7,472 bases of DNA, taken from the NCBI GenBank assembly GCA_002469605.1, contig DKMV01000325.1, forward strand, positions 4,658 to 12,129, read 5' to 3'. The notes beneath the pieces are model-generated. The model saw nothing but the letters and a program-made list of their open reading frames with translations, was not told where the DNA came from and ran no database searches. Source of the DNA: Leclercia sp. UBA7405 (lineage in GTDB: Bacteria; Pseudomonadota; Gammaproteobacteria; Enterobacterales; Enterobacteriaceae). The position numbers and the translations under genes were made by a program. Positions within the stretch are counted from its first letter, which is position 1, and every line of letters starts with the position of its first letter. This document shows, in pieces, positions 6,174-7,472 of the stretch.

Positions 6174-7472
6174 TTAAGACGAACAGCTCACTGCTACATC
6201 AGGTACATCGCTTGGCAATGGCCCTAAGTCTTCAGGTTTTTCCAAATCTGGTTGTCTTGTATAAGGATGATTGAGTAACTTAAACAAACGGTCTACTTCA
6301 CTAAAATCATCTCGCTCCGCTGCTTCAATCGCTCGCTGTGCCATATGATTACGTAAAATATAAATCGGATTTGCTTCTTGCATGTTCGCATCAAGTTCAT
6401 CGGTATCTTGATGTTCACGAATATTTTCATATTGCGTAAGGAAAGCATCAAATTGTCGAATATCAAGGCAATCATCACGTAAAACCTTATACTCTTTATT
6501 TTGAAGGCGAATAAAGCTTTGAGTGTAATCAAGCTGCTCTGTTTGCAAAATACGTAAAAAGCTTAAGCCGCATTCAGTACTGTCTTTATGAAAATGAGGA
6601 AGTCCCATTTTTTTGCATAACCCAGTGGTGTAATGCTCAATAAAAGTTGGTTCAAATTCTTCTAGACAAGCGGCCAACGCTTCTTTGAATTGCTCCTTTT
6701 GCTCAGGCTCAGCAAGTGGAATGAGATTATTTAACCAAGTCCATAAATTCCAGTGCGCAATACTCGGTTGGTTTTGATAGGTATAACGTCCTTGGTAATC
6801 AGAATGGTTGTTAATCCAGTTTGGACGGAAACGTTCCATAAAACCGTATGGGCCAAAATCGAGTGTAGAGCCCGTAATATTCAAGTTATCGGTATTCATC
6901 ACACCGTGAGCAAAACCGACCAGCTGCCATTTAGCAATCATAATGGCTGTATTTCTAATCACAGCTTTAGCAAAAGCTAAAATAGGCTGTTCTTCTTGTT
7001 GACATTCTGGATAGTGCCATTCAATGCATTTTTGAGTGAACTCGGCCAATAACTCAGGCGCATATTGATTGATCCATTCAAAATGCCCTAAACGAATATG
7101 ACATTCAGATGTCCTAAGCAACATTGCACCAGGTTCTAGTTTTTCACGTTGTACACCTTGGGTAGAGCTTGTAAAACCTACTGCATGACTCGAGGCGACT
7201 CCTAGAGCATTTAAGGCATGACCTGCTAAATATTCGCGAATAACTGAACGTAAAACTGCTCGGCCATCTCCCATGCGTGAATAAGGGGTAGGGCCTGCAC
7301 CCTTCAAATGCAAATCGATGGTTTGACCTTTTTTATTCAGAATTTGTCCAATGAGTAAACCGCGTCCGTCGCCTAGCTGACCTGCCCATTGTCCAAATTG
7401 ATGGCCTGCATAAACCATTGCTAAAGGTGGAAACTCTGGGAAAGTCCGCTGGCCACTACAGATCTCAACCCA
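6174..7472 (-). CDS. selO: Protein adenylyltransferase SelO (YdiU), N-terminus cut by window edge
   Basis: SelO is a pseudokinase-fold enzyme that transfers AMP from ATP to protein hydroxyl groups, linked to oxidative-stress responses. The minus-strand frame is open from the window edge (first codon TGG at 7470-7472) to TAA at 6174-6176, giving 432 residues. E. coli YdiU has 478, so some 45-60 N-terminal residues are missing; the ATG at 7416-7418 is internal (PLAMVYAGHQFG). Visible family landmarks are GHQFG.WAGQLGDGRG, the lysine in DLHLKGAGPTPYSRMGDGRA, the glutamate of SVIREYLAG, HGVMNTDN (catalytic-loop Asp and Asn) and the metal-binding DFGPYGFM. The C-terminus VAVSCSS has cysteine at the place where animal SelO carries selenocysteine. 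It is convergent with baeR, 63 bases apart, so it is probably not part of that operon. Confidence 0.95.
   Translation of the reverse strand, partial: WVEICSGQRTFPEFPPLAMVYAGHQFGQWAGQLGDGRGLLIGQILNKKGQTIDLHLKGAGPTPYSRMGDGRAVLRSVIREYLAGHALNALGVASSHAVGFTSSTQGVQREKLEPGAMLLRTSECHIRLGHFEWINQYAPELLAEFTQKCIEWHYPECQQEEQPILAFAKAVIRNTAIMIAKWQLVGFAHGVMNTDNLNITGSTLDFGPYGFMERFRPNWINNHSDYQGRYTYQNQPSIAHWNLWTWLNNLIPLAEPEQKEQFKEALAACLEEFEPTFIEHYTTGLCKKMGLPHFHKDSTECGLSFLRILQTEQLDYTQSFIRLQNKEYKVLRDDCLDIRQFDAFLTQYENIREHQDTDELDANMQEANPIYILRNHMAQRAIEAAERDDFSEVDRLFKLLNHPYTRQPDLEKPEDLGPLPSDVPDVAVSCSS

Noticed and set aside
6174..6200. Selenocysteine read-through at the end of selO
   Set aside because: The stop is TAA and the relevant position is encoded by an ordinary TGT cysteine codon.
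1..7472. CRISPR array, tRNA or rRNA gene, riboswitch
   Set aside because: No regularly spaced direct repeats and no recognisable structural RNA pattern were found on either strand; the non-coding gaps are all shorter than about 260 bases.

Overview
The window reads as two unrelated pieces of bacterial DNA joined head to tail. Bases 1 to about 2850 are G+C-rich and carry the end of an enterobacterial glyoxylate-bypass operon (aceB then aceA, both on the minus strand, aceA cut by the window edge). The aceB upstream region, with an IclR-operator-like sequence and a promoter, closely resembles the Escherichia coli arrangement. The proteins look like Enterobacter/Klebsiella/E. coli-type orthologues; I cannot fix the genus.

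From about 2920 to 7472 the DNA is clearly A+T-rich, with different codon use, and matches an Acinetobacter (probably A. baumannii group) chromosomal locus. It holds a minus-strand periplasmic lipoprotein with two LTxxQ motifs and its terminator, a divergent promoter region, the plus-strand two-component pair baeS-baeR, a small intergenic region with three perfect DnaA-box 9-mers arranged as overlapping hairpins, and a convergent minus-strand selO (ydiU) cut at its 5' end by the window edge.

Working together: AceA and AceB are the two enzymes of the glyoxylate shunt for growth on acetate or fatty acids, normally repressed by IclR. In the other half, BaeS is a membrane sensor kinase and BaeR its OmpR-type regulator, an envelope-stress and efflux-control system. 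The divergent lipoprotein resembles the Spy/CpxP class of periplasmic stress proteins, which are BaeSR or Cpx targets in E. coli, so it is a plausible accessory or target of this BaeSR. SelO is a protein AMPylase linked to redox stress.

The junction (about 2850-2920) has no transposase, integrase or other mobility gene visible. A chimeric assembly or mixed-template artefact is the simplest explanation; real transfer would need read-level proof. The most interesting biology is the duplicated LTxxQ/Cys-pair lipoprotein beside BaeSR, the enlarged periplasmic sensor domain of BaeS, and the DnaA-box cluster between baeR and selO.
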